DNA of 64,000 nt from UTCFX2 sp963827155 (GCA_963827155.1 CAWGZV010000002.1:2418001-2482000), one strand, 5' to 3'; shown: positions 49,436-59,029, numbered from the stretch's first letter. Translations and numbers: made by a program. The notes: generated by a model from the sequence alone, not told the origin.

Positions 49436-49804
49436 ATGGAATTCATTAAAGTAACTTCACTGGTTATCGAATATTTGGCGGTGGCGATCATCGCCGGGAT
49501 GGTCGGTTACAGCACAATCAGGTACTTCAAATTACTAATCGGGAATAGACATTCTCCAGATGCGAACTATCGAGAGTATAAACACACGCTGGGCAAAGGG
49601 CTGCTGCTGGGTTTAGAGATTCTGGTCGCCGCAGACGTGATCCGCACCGTGGCACTGGAGCCCACCTTCGAAAATATTGCTGCCCTTGGCCTGCTGGTTT
49701 TGGTGCGAACCTTCTTGAGCTGGTCCCTGGTGGTCGAGGTTGAAAACCGCTGGCCCTGGCAGAAAAACCAGACCAGCGCAGAGCGCGGAGGTTATCCTGA
49801 ATGA
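49436..49804 (+). CDS. DUF1622 family membrane protein
   Basis: 122 residues, three hydrophobic segments. The family signature is clear: YREYKHTLGKGLLLGLEILV, AADVIRTVALEPT, LGLLVLVRTFLSWSLVVEVE and RWPW. Function is not established. It overlaps the SulP start by 4 bp (ATGA), indicating coupled translation and perhaps a partner role for that transporter. Confidence 0.9.
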   Translation: MEFIKVTSLVIEYLAVAIIAGMVGYSTIRYFKLLIGNRHSPDANYREYKHTLGKGLLLGLEILVAADVIRTVALEPTFENIAALGLLVLVRTFLSWSLVVEVENRWPWQKNQTSAERGGYPE

Positions 49805-51480
49805 CAGCAAGCATAGTTGAAGGCGCCCGGAAGCGATGGAGCATAAAACGCAAAAACATTCTGCCCGATTTTATAGCCGCCTTTACAGTGGGCGTAGCCA
49901 GCATCCCCGATAGCATGGCTTCTGCGCTTCTGGCCGGCATCAACCCTCTGACCGGGCTGTACACGATGATCATTGCAACACCGATCGGAGCGCTTTTTAC
50001 CAGCTCGGAAATGATGCATATTTCCACTACCAGCGCTTTATCGCTGGGTATAGCCAGTTCATTAGCAGGAATTCCAGCTTCAGAAAAATTACAGGCTGTT
50101 TTTCTTCTGGCGCTCATGGTCGGTGTGATCCAGATCACCCTGGGCCTGCTCAAGATGGGCTTTTTGGTGCGGTTTGTTCCACATTCTGTGATGACAGGCT
50201 TTCTTAATGGGGTGGCGCTGCTTATCATTCTGGGGCAGCTTAGAGACTTTACTGGATTTCAAAGCGAATATTCAAACCGGGTTGTCCAGGCTTTGGATAC
50301 TGCACTGAACGCTCAAGCGATCCTTCTGCCAGTCCTCTTTATCGGTCTGACCACTGTTCTGCTGATTATTGTGTTCGGGAGAATCAAGCTCACCAGCCAG
50401 TTTGCATTCATCCTGGCGATGGCTATCGCATCTGTCTTGCCATTCCTGCCATGGTTCCAACATGTTCCCCTGGTCGGTGATGTTACGCAAGTGCCCAACG
50501 CGCTGCCTTCATTTTCCTTGCCCAATTTCTCGATGTTATTCCAGTTGATCGTACCGGCATTTGCCCTCAGCGTGATCGGACTGGTGCAGGGAGCCGGGAT
50601 CAGTCAGGGTTACCCCAACCCGGATGGGAAATATCCAGACCCTTCTGGGGATTTCGTGGGGCAGGGCGCGGCCAACCTCGCCGCTAGTTTCTTTCGGGGT
50701 ATGCCCAGCGGCGGTTCCCTTTCCGGAACCGCGATGGTGGTCAATGCTGGGGCAAGGTCACGCTGGGCTAACTTCCTGGCCGGGGTTTTGATCGCCGTTA
50801 CCGTCCTGCTGTTCGCCAACCTGGTCGAGCTGATCGCTATGCCTGCTCTGGCCGGCCTCCTGATAGTGATCGGGTTTCGAACGATCGACCTCCCTTCAAT
50901 CCTTACTGTGTGGCAGACCGGAGTCCTACCACGCGTGGTGATGTTGATCACACTGATTGGAACTCTGGTCATGCCGCTGCAGTTTGCAGTGCTTATGGGT
51001 GTAGCGCTTTCAATCTTGCTTTTCATTTTTCACCAGGCAAACCGCCTCACACTCATGGAATTAGTCAAGCCGGAAAAAGGGACTTTTCCCATCGAGCGAC
51101 CTGCGCCAGGCCAGCTCTCTGACCATAAAGTGACAGTTCTGTACCCGTACGGCAGCTTGTTTTATGCGGCGGCCAAAACCTTTGAAGAAAATTTGCCATC
51201 AGCCGACAATGCTAAAGAAGCGGTGGTGATATTCGTGTTCCGCGGCTATGACAAGTTCGGAAGCACCATGATCGCTGTCTTGGATCGTTACAACCAGGTC
51301 GTGCAGGCCAACGGCGGTGTAGTGATGTTGGCGGGAATAAGCTCTGGGGTCTTGCTTCAGCTAGAGCGCACCGGTCTTCTGGATCGAATCGGCCGTGGGA
51401 ATGTTTTTCTTGCCCAGGAGCAGTGGGGTGTAGCCGCAAACCAGGCATATGAGGCTGCGCAGTTATGGCTGGAGAGGTAA
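49801..51480 (+). CDS. SulP family anion transporter with STAS domain
   Basis: 559 residues. The SulP membrane domain starts near FIAAFTVGVASIPDSMASAL (helix 1, with the family's conserved Pro/Ser-rich region), followed by PLTGLYTMIIATPIGALFTS. The GSLSGTAMVVNAGARSRWAN loop lies near helix 8. The C-terminal STAS domain covers about residues 440-555 (VTVLYPYGSLFYAAAKTFEE, GGVVMLAGISSGVLLQLERT). SulP proteins carry sulfate, bicarbonate or other anions. In this setting removal or uptake of sulfate released by the sulfatases is a natural guess. The ATG overlaps the DUF1622 stop. Confidence 0.92.
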   Translation: MTASIVEGARKRWSIKRKNILPDFIAAFTVGVASIPDSMASALLAGINPLTGLYTMIIATPIGALFTSSEMMHISTTSALSLGIASSLAGIPASEKLQAVFLLALMVGVIQITLGLLKMGFLVRFVPHSVMTGFLNGVALLIILGQLRDFTGFQSEYSNRVVQALDTALNAQAILLPVLFIGLTTVLLIIVFGRIKLTSQFAFILAMAIASVLPFLPWFQHVPLVGDVTQVPNALPSFSLPNFSMLFQLIVPAFALSVIGLVQGAGISQGYPNPDGKYPDPSGDFVGQGAANLAASFFRGMPSGGSLSGTAMVVNAGARSRWANFLAGVLIAVTVLLFANLVELIAMPALAGLLIVIGFRTIDLPSILTVWQTGVLPRVVMLITLIGTLVMPLQFAVLMGVALSILLFIFHQANRLTLMELVKPEKGTFPIERPAPGQLSDHKVTVLYPYGSLFYAAAKTFEENLPSADNAKEAVVIFVFRGYDKFGSTMIAVLDRYNQVVQANGGVVMLAGISSGVLLQLERTGLLDRIGRGNVFLAQEQWGVAANQAYEAAQLWLER

Positions 51481-51569
51481 AAAACCTGCTGCAAATGGAG
51501 CATGCTTCCCACAGCAGGCATGACCTGTCAGTAAAGTTCACTTTTCGGAACAATAGAAGGAGACAAACC

Positions 51570-53996
51570 ATGATTAACAGAAACCTGTCAAACAAACCCG
51601 TACCGTTCCTCTGGATCAGCTTGATCCTCGTTTTCACCTTCCTGCTCTCGGCCTGTCAGCCGGCTCCCGCGCCCACAGAGCCTCCCATTCCGCCGACTCC
51701 ACCACCTGCAGCCACGGCCACCACCAAGCCTGAGCCGCCATCCACCGCTGAACCGGTCATCGTAAGCACAGCGGAGGTGGACCTGTCCGCCCAGCTGGTC
51801 GGACCGCTTTGGCTGCTGCTCGGCTACGGTGACGCCGGCAATCCGATTGTTGTCGAACCGGGCACAACAGTAACAGCGCAATTTGCGGAAGACGGCAGCC
51901 TGAACGGCTCCGCTGGATGCAACAGCTTTTTCGGTTCGTATGAGCTGAAAGGCGAAGAGATCAAGATTGGTCCGCTCGGATCCACAATGATGGCTTGCGA
52001 GAAGGGAATGAATCAGGAAGCGATTGTGCTGGAAGCGCTGCAAAGCGCCTACAAGATCGCCTTCACCTCCCAGGGCCGCCTCGAAATCTTCTACAACTCC
52101 GGCTCAGTTTTTGAAAAAAAGCTGGTGTATACGCCTAGCCAGAAATCGCTGGTGGACACGCTTTGGGTGTTGGAAGCTTTTGGTAAACCCGACAATCCAT
52201 CCGCCCCGGAGACGGGCACACTGATCACCGCCCAGTTCTCCGAAGAGGGCATCCTGAGCGGCGCAGCTGGCTGCAACTTCTATACGACCTCCTTTGCAGC
52301 CAAAGACGGCCGGATCGCAATCGAAATGCCCGCCAGCACTTTGCGGGCCTGCACCAAAGGCATGGAGCAAGAAGCCGCCTACTTGCAAGCCCTGACGGAA
52401 GCCGAAAGTTTCACCATAAACGATGGAACCCTGGTGATTACCTACGGCGGCGGTCAGGGAGTGCTCCGGTATACCTCGCAGCACATGCCTATCGAAAATG
52501 TGCTGTGGACGCTGGTGACCGTAAACGGCGAGGTGAACCAGCTTGGCCTTGTACCCACCACAGCTCTGTTCGAGCCCGGGACGGAGTCCGCCTCGGGGAC
52601 GGTTGGCGGCGTCGCCATGTGCAACAACTATAGCGGCAGCTACAGCCTCGACCAGCAAGCGCTCAAGATTGACGGCATGGCGGCGACCCAGATTCGCTGC
52701 CCCGAGAAGGTGATGCAGGCTGAAACCACCTACCTGGAGACCCTGGAAGCTGCTAAGAGCTACCAGGTATATGGCGAGACGTTGGTGATCACCTCCGAGA
52801 AGGGCGTGCTGACGTTCAGCGCCAACCGCGCCCCCCTGGAAGGCACTGCGTGGCGTCTGACATCGATGGGCGATGTAAATAGCCCAACGATACCTTCCCA
52901 GGGTGGGGAATTCACTGCCCAGTTCGTTCCCCAAGAAGGGGGACCCTCCGGTCTGATCATCGGCTCAACGGGCTGCAACGACTATAACGCTGCCTACCTG
53001 GCTAACCTGAACGAGCTCAAGGTTAACTTACCCAATAAGACCAATAACTCTGGTTGCTCCCCGGATTTCTGGGAGCAGGAGCAGCAGTTCTTCCTCGGCT
53101 TGAACGCCGCATCCACGTACCGCATACTGGGAAATACCCTGCAAATCCCCTACGACGAGGGCCGGCAGGCGCTAAACTTTATTGCCTACGTGCCCCAGGT
53201 TACGCCCCCTCCTAGCGGAGGCGCGCTTACACCATTGAACGGTACCCGCTGGTGGCTGGTGATGATCGGTCCAAGGCCGGTTTTGCCGGGTACCCAGACC
53301 ACCGCAGAATTTGCCATTAATGCTGATGGACAAACCGGCACGATATCGGGCAATGCCGGCTGCAACACCTACAACGCCGCGATCACTGGCGTACTGCAGG
53401 TTGGCCCGATTGCTTCGACCAAGCGCCTTTGCCCCGAGCCGCCAGGGTTAATGAACCAGGAATATGAATACCTGGAAGCCTTGCAGACCGCAAACAGCTT
53501 CACCCAGGCTTCCAATCAGCTGCTGATTGGAACGCGTGGCGAGCTGCTGGTGTTCTACAACTCCCCGGCTCCACTGGTACCGATTGTACCTCCCACCCCA
53601 CTTCCGCCGCTTCCCCCGGGACCAACAGAAATCGCTCCAACACCAGAAGTGACTGAGTCGCCGACCGAGGAACCAACCGCCGAACCGACAGCAAAGCCGA
53701 CTGAACAACCCACTCCAACCGAGGAACCGACCGCCAAACCACCAGCTACTCCAGAGGCTGTCATCAAGGCTCCCACTGAAGGGGTCGTCGACCAGCTGAT
53801 CAAGTTTGATGCCAGCAGCTCCACCTCCGGTGGAAACATCACCGGGTTTGCCTGGGATTTTGGCGATGGAGCCAAGGCAAACGGTGTTAATGTGGAGCAT
53901 AAGTTCACCAAGCCAGGAACTTACACAGTGACTCTGACGATCACAGACAGTAATGCGAAAACCGCTAGCGTCACACAGAAGGTCACGATCCATTAA
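51570..53996 (+). CDS. lipoprotein with five META/HslJ domains and a PKD domain
   Basis: 808 residues. A lipoprotein signal ends at Cys29 (LLSAC) and a Pro/Thr-rich linker follows. Then come five tandem META domains of about 110 residues, each beginning with a T/P-LW-L or TxWxL strand and holding the pair G-C-N-x-(F/Y) and a second Cys: GCNSF/ACEKG, GCNFY/ACTKG, MCNNY/RCPEK, GCNDY/GCSPD and GCNTY/LCPEP. A PTE-rich linker (about residues 685-730) and a PKD domain with FAWDFGDGAKANG and GTYTVTLTITD finish the protein. GAAGGAGAC precedes the ATG at 51570; an upstream frame overlaps SulP. META domains are found in the heat-shock protein HslJ and secreted proteins; here they probably form a surface stalk. 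Confidence 0.9.
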   Translation: MINRNLSNKPVPFLWISLILVFTFLLSACQPAPAPTEPPIPPTPPPAATATTKPEPPSTAEPVIVSTAEVDLSAQLVGPLWLLLGYGDAGNPIVVEPGTTVTAQFAEDGSLNGSAGCNSFFGSYELKGEEIKIGPLGSTMMACEKGMNQEAIVLEALQSAYKIAFTSQGRLEIFYNSGSVFEKKLVYTPSQKSLVDTLWVLEAFGKPDNPSAPETGTLITAQFSEEGILSGAAGCNFYTTSFAAKDGRIAIEMPASTLRACTKGMEQEAAYLQALTEAESFTINDGTLVITYGGGQGVLRYTSQHMPIENVLWTLVTVNGEVNQLGLVPTTALFEPGTESASGTVGGVAMCNNYSGSYSLDQQALKIDGMAATQIRCPEKVMQAETTYLETLEAAKSYQVYGETLVITSEKGVLTFSANRAPLEGTAWRLTSMGDVNSPTIPSQGGEFTAQFVPQEGGPSGLIIGSTGCNDYNAAYLANLNELKVNLPNKTNNSGCSPDFWEQEQQFFLGLNAASTYRILGNTLQIPYDEGRQALNFIAYVPQVTPPPSGGALTPLNGTRWWLVMIGPRPVLPGTQTTAEFAINADGQTGTISGNAGCNTYNAAITGVLQVGPIASTKRLCPEPPGLMNQEYEYLEALQTANSFTQASNQLLIGTRGELLVFYNSPAPLVPIVPPTPLPPLPPGPTEIAPTPEVTESPTEEPTAEPTAKPTEQPTPTEEPTAKPPATPEAVIKAPTEGVVDQLIKFDASSSTSGGNITGFAWDFGDGAKANGVNVEHKFTKPGTYTVTLTITDSNAKTASVTQKVTIH

Positions 53997-54010
53997 GATC
54001 TGAAAGCTGA

Positions 54011-54109
54011 GCGCCGGGGTCTGGAGGATTTATTGTTTTTCCTGAGCGATCCCGGCGCCCAATTCGCACACAATCATCCAGTGGGAGGTTTGCCACCGCT
54101 GATTGTGTG
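54011..54109 (+). terminator. two stem-loops between the META genes
   Basis: First: GCGCCGGG (54011-54018) pairs with CCCGGCGC (54051-54058). Second: CACACAATCA (54067-54076) pairs with TGATTGTGTG (54100-54109), with an inner GTGG/CCAC stem. Likely termination or attenuation between the two surface protein genes; neither stem has a long U-run after it. Confidence 0.45.
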
Positions 54110-54194
54110 TGAGGCTTCTTGCAAGGATGGGCAGGTGCAGCGATAAAGAGCCAGTTTTCAAGCCTCAAGTGCAAGCTTGGAAAGGAGAAGCAAA

Positions 54195-56726
54195 ATGAGC
54201 GATATTAACCCCACTGGCATTCTTCTGAAGACCGAGACGAACCAGTTTTCGGTAGCCCCCGGCGGGAACCTGGAAATCACGGTCATTCTCAAGAACCAAA
54301 GCTCCTCAACAGATCAGGTGCGGATTACGGTGGATGGCGTCCCCATATCCTGGATTTCGACGGACCAACCGATTGTACTGCTCCAACCAGACGAGGAACG
54401 GCGTATCACCTTGAACGTTCAGCCGCCTGCGCCCCCAAGCGCCAACGCCAGCCGGAACCGGATGCGCATCATTGTCACAAGCACTTTCGTCCCAGAGCGT
54501 TTCTCCGAAGCTCTTGTCACAATCACTGTTGCCGGTTTTGAAGTTCCAGGACGGGTAGGCGTTTTGCTGAACAGCCTGCAGTGCGCTGTGATTCCAGGCG
54601 AAAAAGCAGCCGTGCCGGTCGTCCTTATCAACCAGGGGCTCGGACCCGACACATTCAACATAGCCACCGATGGATTGCCGCCCAATTGGTTCAGCCTCGA
54701 TCGCTCCTCTTGGAGCCTGAAGGGAGGCGAGATGGCAAATGGTGTCTTGGTGATCCAGCCGTCGCGCAGCTCTGAAGCTCGTGCCGGACGCTATCCATTC
54801 ACCATTCTGGTAAAGAGCGCCCAGGCTCCGGAGCAAAATGTCTCCATTGACTGTATCCTGACTGTGGGCGCTTTTACCCAAGTCGCAACCCAGTTACTCG
54901 CTCCCGATCCAAAAAGCGAGCAGCCCGAGCGCGTGCATATTAGTAATCAATCCAACGTACCCGCCATTGTTACGGTTAGCTGGCAAAGCCCCGAAGGGAC
55001 ATTGGCGTTCGATCCGCCCGGGCCGATACAGGTCAGTTTGGCGCTGGATGAAAGCGCTGATATTAACAATAAGCCCCGTCCAGTGCACCACTACTGGGTG
55101 GGAGGCGAGAAAGAACATCCTTATACGGTCGAAGTGCAAGCTGCTGGGATCGAAGACCAGATTCTGCGCAGTGAAGTGCGCCAGATGGCGGTCATGCCCA
55201 CATGGGCGGCAATTGCAGGCGGATTCCTTTTGCTAATGTGCTGTGGTTTCTTTTTTCTGGCGATTGTTCTGCGCGTTGGGATCTTCGGTGCAACCGTTCC
55301 AACGCCAAGCCTTTTAGCAACTGCTACCGTTCCCAGCACGCCGCTTCCCACGGCAACCCAATCTCAGGTCAATCAACGTCCTGTTCTGGTGGACCGCAGT
55401 TGGTTTCTAATATCGTACAACAATGCCAACAGCAAGCCTGGGTCCCAGGAACCCTTCACTCGATTTAATCAGGATGGCACCCTCATAGGCTTCACCGGCT
55501 GCAAGAACATCAACGGGACTTACCAGACCGAATTCAACCGGATCACCATCGCTGCCATCAATCTATCCGCCGGCGCGTGCCCTGATCCGTTGCTGCAGGT
55601 CCAGGAGGATATACAGGTGGCGATATTGCGTTCAGCGCGTAGCTACCTGGTTGCCGATACTACCCTCCAAATCACCGGCGACGCTGGCTTCATGAACTAC
55701 TCGCTTACCCCGCCTGTTCGCCCGCAGGAAATCCCACCCCCTCAGGCAGTTATTCAGAGCCCAACCCAAGCGCTCGTCGGGGAGAACGTGACTTTTGACG
55801 GCTCCCAATCCAGCGGTCAAGTCCCGCTCGTTACCAGGCGCTGGGAATTCGGCGATGGGAGTAGTGCAAGCGGTAGGATCGTGCAGCATGCGATCCAGAG
55901 CCCTGGCACGTATGCGGTGCAGCTTACGGTGATAGACCAGCGTGGACAGACCAACACGACTACCCAGCAAATTCTCATTCTTTCTCAGCCGACCGCGGTA
56001 CCGACAAAGTCACCGACGCCAACCGTCACCCTTCCTTCCCCACCCATTCCCAAGACACCAATTCCGCCAACAGCAACCGAGGCTCCCCAGCCAACGGAAG
56101 CCCCTCCGCCGGAGGCTATACCTCCCGAGGCACGCCTCAACGCTCCGACCATTGGATATATCGGCGAGCCGATTGCGATAGATGCAACCAGCTCGCGCGA
56201 GGGCAGCAGCCCAATCGTTTCCTTTGCCTGGAGCTTTGGTAACGGGACCGGCCAACCAGCCTCGCCCGATCCCAAAACAACCACCATCTATAACAGCACC
56301 GGCGTGTATGAAATTACTGTAGTCGTTTCTGACGCCAACGGCCACACAAATAGCGCCTCAGCGATCATCACCATCAACGCTCGTCTGGATGCTCAGGCAT
56401 GGACGCTCTCAACGATCAATGGTCAGCCACTGCTACCTGGCACCGCTATCACGCTCCAGTTCCTGAGTGGTCAGCTGGCAGGCTTTGCCGGCTGCAACGA
56501 TTATAACGGTCGCTACACAGCCGTTGATAATAGGGATGATAATTTCGCAATAACAGTGGACCGCCTTAACACCGGCCGACGCGCTTGCCCACCCGAGATC
56601 ATGAACCAGGAGGATAGCTTCACGAAAGCCATACAGTCGGTCACCTCGGCTGTTATCCAAGAAAACAGGCTTACCCTGTCCGGCTTGGATGTCCAGCTTG
56701 TCTTCTTTTTGATCACCAGCCCATAG
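54195..56726 (+). CDS. membrane protein with META-PKD-PKD-META domains
   Basis: 843 residues, AAAGGAG before the ATG at 54195. There is no signal peptide. Residues 1 to about 330 form beta domains of the NEW3/CARDB type (FSVAPGGNLEITVILKNQSS, a motif seen twice). One membrane helix follows (about 340-365, FLLLMCCGFFFLAIVLRVGI), then a linker, a META domain (GCKNI ... ACPDP), a PKD domain (RRWEFGDGSSASG), a Pro/Thr linker, a second PKD domain (FAWSFGNGTG) and a second META domain (GCNDY ... ACPPE). The META part would be outside if the N-terminus is cytoplasmic. It is clearly related to the upstream lipoprotein in building blocks and probably works with it at the cell surface. Confidence 0.87.
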   Translation: MSDINPTGILLKTETNQFSVAPGGNLEITVILKNQSSSTDQVRITVDGVPISWISTDQPIVLLQPDEERRITLNVQPPAPPSANASRNRMRIIVTSTFVPERFSEALVTITVAGFEVPGRVGVLLNSLQCAVIPGEKAAVPVVLINQGLGPDTFNIATDGLPPNWFSLDRSSWSLKGGEMANGVLVIQPSRSSEARAGRYPFTILVKSAQAPEQNVSIDCILTVGAFTQVATQLLAPDPKSEQPERVHISNQSNVPAIVTVSWQSPEGTLAFDPPGPIQVSLALDESADINNKPRPVHHYWVGGEKEHPYTVEVQAAGIEDQILRSEVRQMAVMPTWAAIAGGFLLLMCCGFFFLAIVLRVGIFGATVPTPSLLATATVPSTPLPTATQSQVNQRPVLVDRSWFLISYNNANSKPGSQEPFTRFNQDGTLIGFTGCKNINGTYQTEFNRITIAAINLSAGACPDPLLQVQEDIQVAILRSARSYLVADTTLQITGDAGFMNYSLTPPVRPQEIPPPQAVIQSPTQALVGENVTFDGSQSSGQVPLVTRRWEFGDGSSASGRIVQHAIQSPGTYAVQLTVIDQRGQTNTTTQQILILSQPTAVPTKSPTPTVTLPSPPIPKTPIPPTATEAPQPTEAPPPEAIPPEARLNAPTIGYIGEPIAIDATSSREGSSPIVSFAWSFGNGTGQPASPDPKTTTIYNSTGVYEITVVVSDANGHTNSASAIITINARLDAQAWTLSTINGQPLLPGTAITLQFLSGQLAGFAGCNDYNGRYTAVDNRDDNFAITVDRLNTGRRACPPEIMNQEDSFTKAIQSVTSAVIQENRLTLSGLDVQLVFFLITSP

Positions 56727-56735
56727 CAAGTTGCC

Positions 56736-57761
56736 ATGATAAGCATCTCCCGCAGTTGGGGCGTTCTGGGCCTTGAACAACGATATCACGAACATCTTGC
56801 CCGCCGGCGATTCGCGATCTCGAAAAAATCCTACCGCTTGCCTATCGCCGCCGCTTGTCTGCTTACAGCGCTGTGCACGGCCGGATGGGTGCAGGTGTAC
56901 ACGGTCAATGAACTGATCAAGAGTGTCCAGACGTGTAAGGCAGACGTAGCGATTGCCGGAATCAGCATGACACCGGAGCGCGAGGAGCTCGTCGTTTTTA
57001 CATATCCCTATTATGAATCCGGTCTTCAGATCATGGTCTATAAGAATCCTGATGTCGGCAGCCTCAACCTGCCGGATATATTCTTATCATCGATCGTATT
57101 CAAGATGCTAGGCCTGGGATTGATCTTGCTGTTTTTGATGGGAAACCTGATCTGGCTCTTGGAAGTGCGCAGTAATCCCAAGATGCCCAATTCTTACTTT
57201 GCCGGGGTATGGGATGGGATGTGGTGGGGGTTAAAGATGTTGATTAAGCAGGAATATATGGACGTGGAGAAGCCGAACAAAGTCCTGAAGGGCTTGTTTG
57301 TGATGGGCTGGATGGTCTTTGGCTTTGTTCTGATCGCCGAGTTCACCACTGCCATCACCACCTCTCAAACCGTCAGCCACCTGCGTCCAACTATCGACGG
57401 CATTTCCGAACTGAGGGGGAAGCGCATACTGACAGTTGCCAGAAGTACCTCGGAGGAATTCCTCCTCACTGAACTCATGCAAGATACCACAGTGGAGCGC
57501 ATCGACGAAGCATACGAGATCTTGCTGAATGATCAGGCGGATGCGATCGTTTTCGACGCCCACTTGTTGCTGTTCTATGCCGAACACCTGGGCTACGGAT
57601 TAGTTAAGGTTGTGGAACCTATCTTTCAAGTAGAAAACTACTGGAACGCGCTGCCTGACGGCAGCCCACTGCGAAAACCTATCAATTTTCCAATGCTGCG
57701 CCCGCAAAGTTCAGGCCGTTATGACACAATCTATGAGAAGTGGTTTGGGTCCAAGAAATAG
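56736..57761 (+). CDS. ionotropic glutamate receptor-like channel, ligand-binding lobe 1 truncated
   Basis: 341 residues. Prokaryotic GluR0-type layout: part of lobe S1 (about 52-112, with ADVAIAGISMTPEREELVVF), helix M1 (about 118-143), pore loop (about 160-182, GVWDGMWWGLKM), helix M2 (about 194-212), lobe S2 (about 220-335, LRGKRILTVARSTSEEFLL and ALPDGSPLRKPIN). About the first 60-70 residues of S1 and the export signal are missing; the N-terminus instead is a basic stretch followed by LPIAAACLLTALCTAGW. The usual K+ filter TVGYGD is replaced by LIKQEYMD. No good ribosome binding site is seen 9 bp after the META gene. It could be a decayed gene or a divergent receptor. Confidence 0.78.
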   Translation: MISISRSWGVLGLEQRYHEHLARRRFAISKKSYRLPIAAACLLTALCTAGWVQVYTVNELIKSVQTCKADVAIAGISMTPEREELVVFTYPYYESGLQIMVYKNPDVGSLNLPDIFLSSIVFKMLGLGLILLFLMGNLIWLLEVRSNPKMPNSYFAGVWDGMWWGLKMLIKQEYMDVEKPNKVLKGLFVMGWMVFGFVLIAEFTTAITTSQTVSHLRPTIDGISELRGKRILTVARSTSEEFLLTELMQDTTVERIDEAYEILLNDQADAIVFDAHLLLFYAEHLGYGLVKVVEPIFQVENYWNALPDGSPLRKPINFPMLRPQSSGRYDTIYEKWFGSKK

Positions 57762-57769
57762 GTGGCGAA

Positions 57770-59029
57770 ATGATGAATGATCGTCTGGTACGACAGCGAG
57801 GTTTTTTCTTCGGCATGGTGCTCATCCTGGCTGTGCTTGCTTTGATTCTGGTTTGGCAGTTCATTCAATCTATCCTAATGGCATTGGCGCTGGTCGTCAT
57901 CTTGAAACCTGTCCAAAACTGGTTTCTGGGGAGAAAATGGACGAAGGGTAAACAGAGGACGGCAGCAGGACTAACGCTCGCAGTATTTGTTCTAGTAATT
58001 GCTGTTCCTGCCGTTCTTATCATTGGAGGGGCAATCACCCAGGCAACCGTTCTGTTCAATGGTTTGGCTCTGGAAGGTCCGAATTTTTCACTGCGAGGTA
58101 TGAACACTTGGCTGGAAAGCATGATTCAGGCACTGGTCGCTCGGAAATTTCAGGTTGAGGATATTCACCTAGTCGAGGGGATAGGCCAGTTGGTGGCACA
58201 GATCAATGCTTGGCTGAGAGTCTTGATGGTTAACCTGGGTCGGTCCATCCCCGCCTTTTTTACCAACGTATTTATTATGCTGGTAATCATTTACGTGTTA
58301 CTGCCGCGATATCGCGGCATCGGCAAGAATGAGATCATGGAAATTGTCCCTTACCCACCCGAAATCACCCAGTTATTCCTGGATAAGATTGATCTGATGA
58401 TTAAAGCCATGTTCAAGGGTACATTTGTCATTGCAATTGTTCAGGGGCTGGCAATGGGCTTGATCTTATGGGTAGCCGGCGTTCCCTATACAATGTTTCT
58501 AACACTGATTTCTATATTTCTATCCATGGTGCCAGTAGTTGGCATTTCCCTACTGGCCTGGCCCTTGGGCATTTTTCTGATAGTCAGTGGAGATGTGTGG
58601 CAGGGTATTCTCGTCATCGCCGCTTTCCTGCTGCTGGTCGCGAATATTGACACCTTCCTGCGCCCCCGCCTGATCCCGAAAGGCGCACAACTCAATCCCG
58701 CATTGGTAATCCTGAGCGTCATTGGCGGTCTACGTGTCATGGGAATCATCGGTGCAATATACGGCCCTGTTGTTATGATTTTGTTGGTTACCAGTATTGA
58801 TGTTTATACCAAATACCTTCTGCGTTCTGACCTCGAGATTCTGGATCGGGAAGGGCGTATTGATCTGAAAGAGCTGGGACTGGTTCAGGAGGATGATCGA
58901 AAGGATCAACACATCGGTGAAATGTTCCTCACAGTGCTGAAAAACGTGACGAAACCCTTCCGCCGGGGAGCTGTAGAACCAGTAGCCGCGAGTCAAGTTG
59001 GTACTGATGTTCTGGATTCTCCTCGCTAG
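57770..59029 (+). CDS. AI-2E family transporter (YdiK/PerM type)
   Basis: 419 residues with about eight hydrophobic segments in the AI-2E pattern: two N-terminal helices, a helical extracytoplasmic region (about 90-160), then the helix block with SIFLSMVPVVGISLLAWPLG, a family hallmark, and LRPRLIPKGAQLNPALVILS followed by GIIGAIYGPVVMILL. The C-terminus is hydrophilic. The ATG at 57770 has AGGTGG upstream. The family includes AI-2 exporters and Na+/H+ antiporters, so the substrate is unknown. It starts 8 bp after the channel-like gene. Confidence 0.9.
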   Translation: MMNDRLVRQRGFFFGMVLILAVLALILVWQFIQSILMALALVVILKPVQNWFLGRKWTKGKQRTAAGLTLAVFVLVIAVPAVLIIGGAITQATVLFNGLALEGPNFSLRGMNTWLESMIQALVARKFQVEDIHLVEGIGQLVAQINAWLRVLMVNLGRSIPAFFTNVFIMLVIIYVLLPRYRGIGKNEIMEIVPYPPEITQLFLDKIDLMIKAMFKGTFVIAIVQGLAMGLILWVAGVPYTMFLTLISIFLSMVPVVGISLLAWPLGIFLIVSGDVWQGILVIAAFLLLVANIDTFLRPRLIPKGAQLNPALVILSVIGGLRVMGIIGAIYGPVVMILLVTSIDVYTKYLLRSDLEILDREGRIDLKELGLVQEDDRKDQHIGEMFLTVLKNVTKPFRRGAVEPVAASQVGTDVLDSPR

